Positions 5,070 through 5,218 of a stretch of 5,218 nt of DNA are shown in pieces. Source of the DNA: Phytoactinopolyspora endophytica (lineage in GTDB: Bacteria > Actinomycetota > Actinomycetes > Jiangellales > Jiangellaceae). The position numbers were made by a program, and so were the translations under genes. The stretch covers positions 227,971 to 233,188 of the forward strand of contig NZ_ML142851.1 in NCBI RefSeq assembly GCF_004138495.1. The letters run 5' to 3'. Every line of letters begins with the position of its first letter. Positions within the stretch are counted from its first letter, which is position 1. Under the pieces are notes generated by a model, which was given only the letters and a program-made list of their open reading frames with translations, ran no database searches and was not told the origin of the DNA.

Positions 5070-5218
5070 TCAGGGGGCGGTGACGACCTGCCCGGCCCAG
5101 GACAGACCACCGCCGAAGCTGAACAGCAGCACCGGCGCGCCCGGCGGAATGTCGCCGCGTTCCACCAGCTTGGCCAGCGCCAACGGGACGGACGCCGCCG
5201 AGGTGTTGCCCGAATCGA
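5070..5218 (-). CDS. fabH: Beta-ketoacyl-ACP synthase III (KAS III), C-terminal 48 residues
   Basis: The minus strand gives 48 codons ending in TGA at 5070-5072 and running off the right edge. The segment DSGNTSAASVPLALAKL contains the GNTSAAS motif, whose Asn is the third member of the Cys-His-Asn catalytic triad of KAS III. The tail LLFSFGGGLSWAGQVV is the typical C-terminal strand and glycine loop of FabH. KAS III condenses an acyl-CoA starter with malonyl-ACP to begin fatty acid synthesis. Actinomycetes often carry extra KAS III copies in specialised-metabolite clusters, and this fragment cannot distinguish housekeeping FabH from such a paralogue. The Cys and His parts lie outside the window. 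It is convergent with the SDR gene and separated from it by a terminator. Confidence 0.9.
   Translation of the reverse strand, partial: DSGNTSAASVPLALAKLVERGDIPPGAPVLLFSFGGGLSWAGQVVTAP

Noticed and set aside
5065..5091. 7-bp inverted repeat GCAGGTC/GACCTGC spanning the ketosynthase stop codon
   Set aside because: It has a long 13-nt loop and lies within coding sequence; the 11-bp hairpin at 4992-5019 is the better terminator.

Overview
The window is high-GC DNA with strong third-position GC bias, GTG starts, near-consensus actinobacterial -35/-10 elements, and a secreted GH10-CBM2 xylanase. All of this fits a soil or plant-litter actinomycete. The secreted xylanase is unusually acidic, which would suit a salt-tolerant host, but the genus cannot be read from this stretch.

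Layout: (1) Positions 1-714, minus strand: the N-terminal 238 residues of a TM0106-type RecB-like nuclease with a Cas4/AddB-like four-cysteine pattern. It runs off the left edge. (2) Positions 715-1092: a divergent intergenic region with a short degenerate tandem repeat, a 13-bp inverted repeat, a CGAAA-type palindrome and a promoter for the xylanase. (3) Positions 1093-2481, plus: secreted endo-1,4-beta-xylanase (signal peptide, GH10, short Gly/Asp linker, CBM2), followed by a very strong 14-bp terminator hairpin. (4) Positions 2644-3051, plus: a stand-alone VOC/glyoxalase-like protein that seems to lack the usual C-terminal metal-binding Glu, followed by a small hairpin. (5) Positions 3164-3352, minus: a short open stretch that looks like the C-terminal remnant of a lost gene. 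(6) Positions 3380-4003 (minus) and 4119-4979 (plus): a divergent TetR regulator and SDR oxidoreductase. The gap between them carries two near-identical 19-bp palindromes, one overlapping a perfect TTGACA -35 box and one just upstream of the SDR ribosome binding site. (7) Positions 4992-5019: a shared terminator hairpin between convergent genes. (8) Positions 5070-5218, minus: the C-terminus of a beta-ketoacyl-ACP synthase III (FabH type), running off the right edge.

The window is a set of mostly independent transcription units rather than one pathway. The only clear functional pair is TetR/SDR, which reads as a self-regulated, ligand-inducible oxidoreductase switch. The xylanase is a stand-alone secreted hydrolase with its own promoter and terminator. 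I see no new multi-gene system. The most informative points are regulatory: a probable leaderless xylanase mRNA that moves the start codon, and the paired TetR operators.
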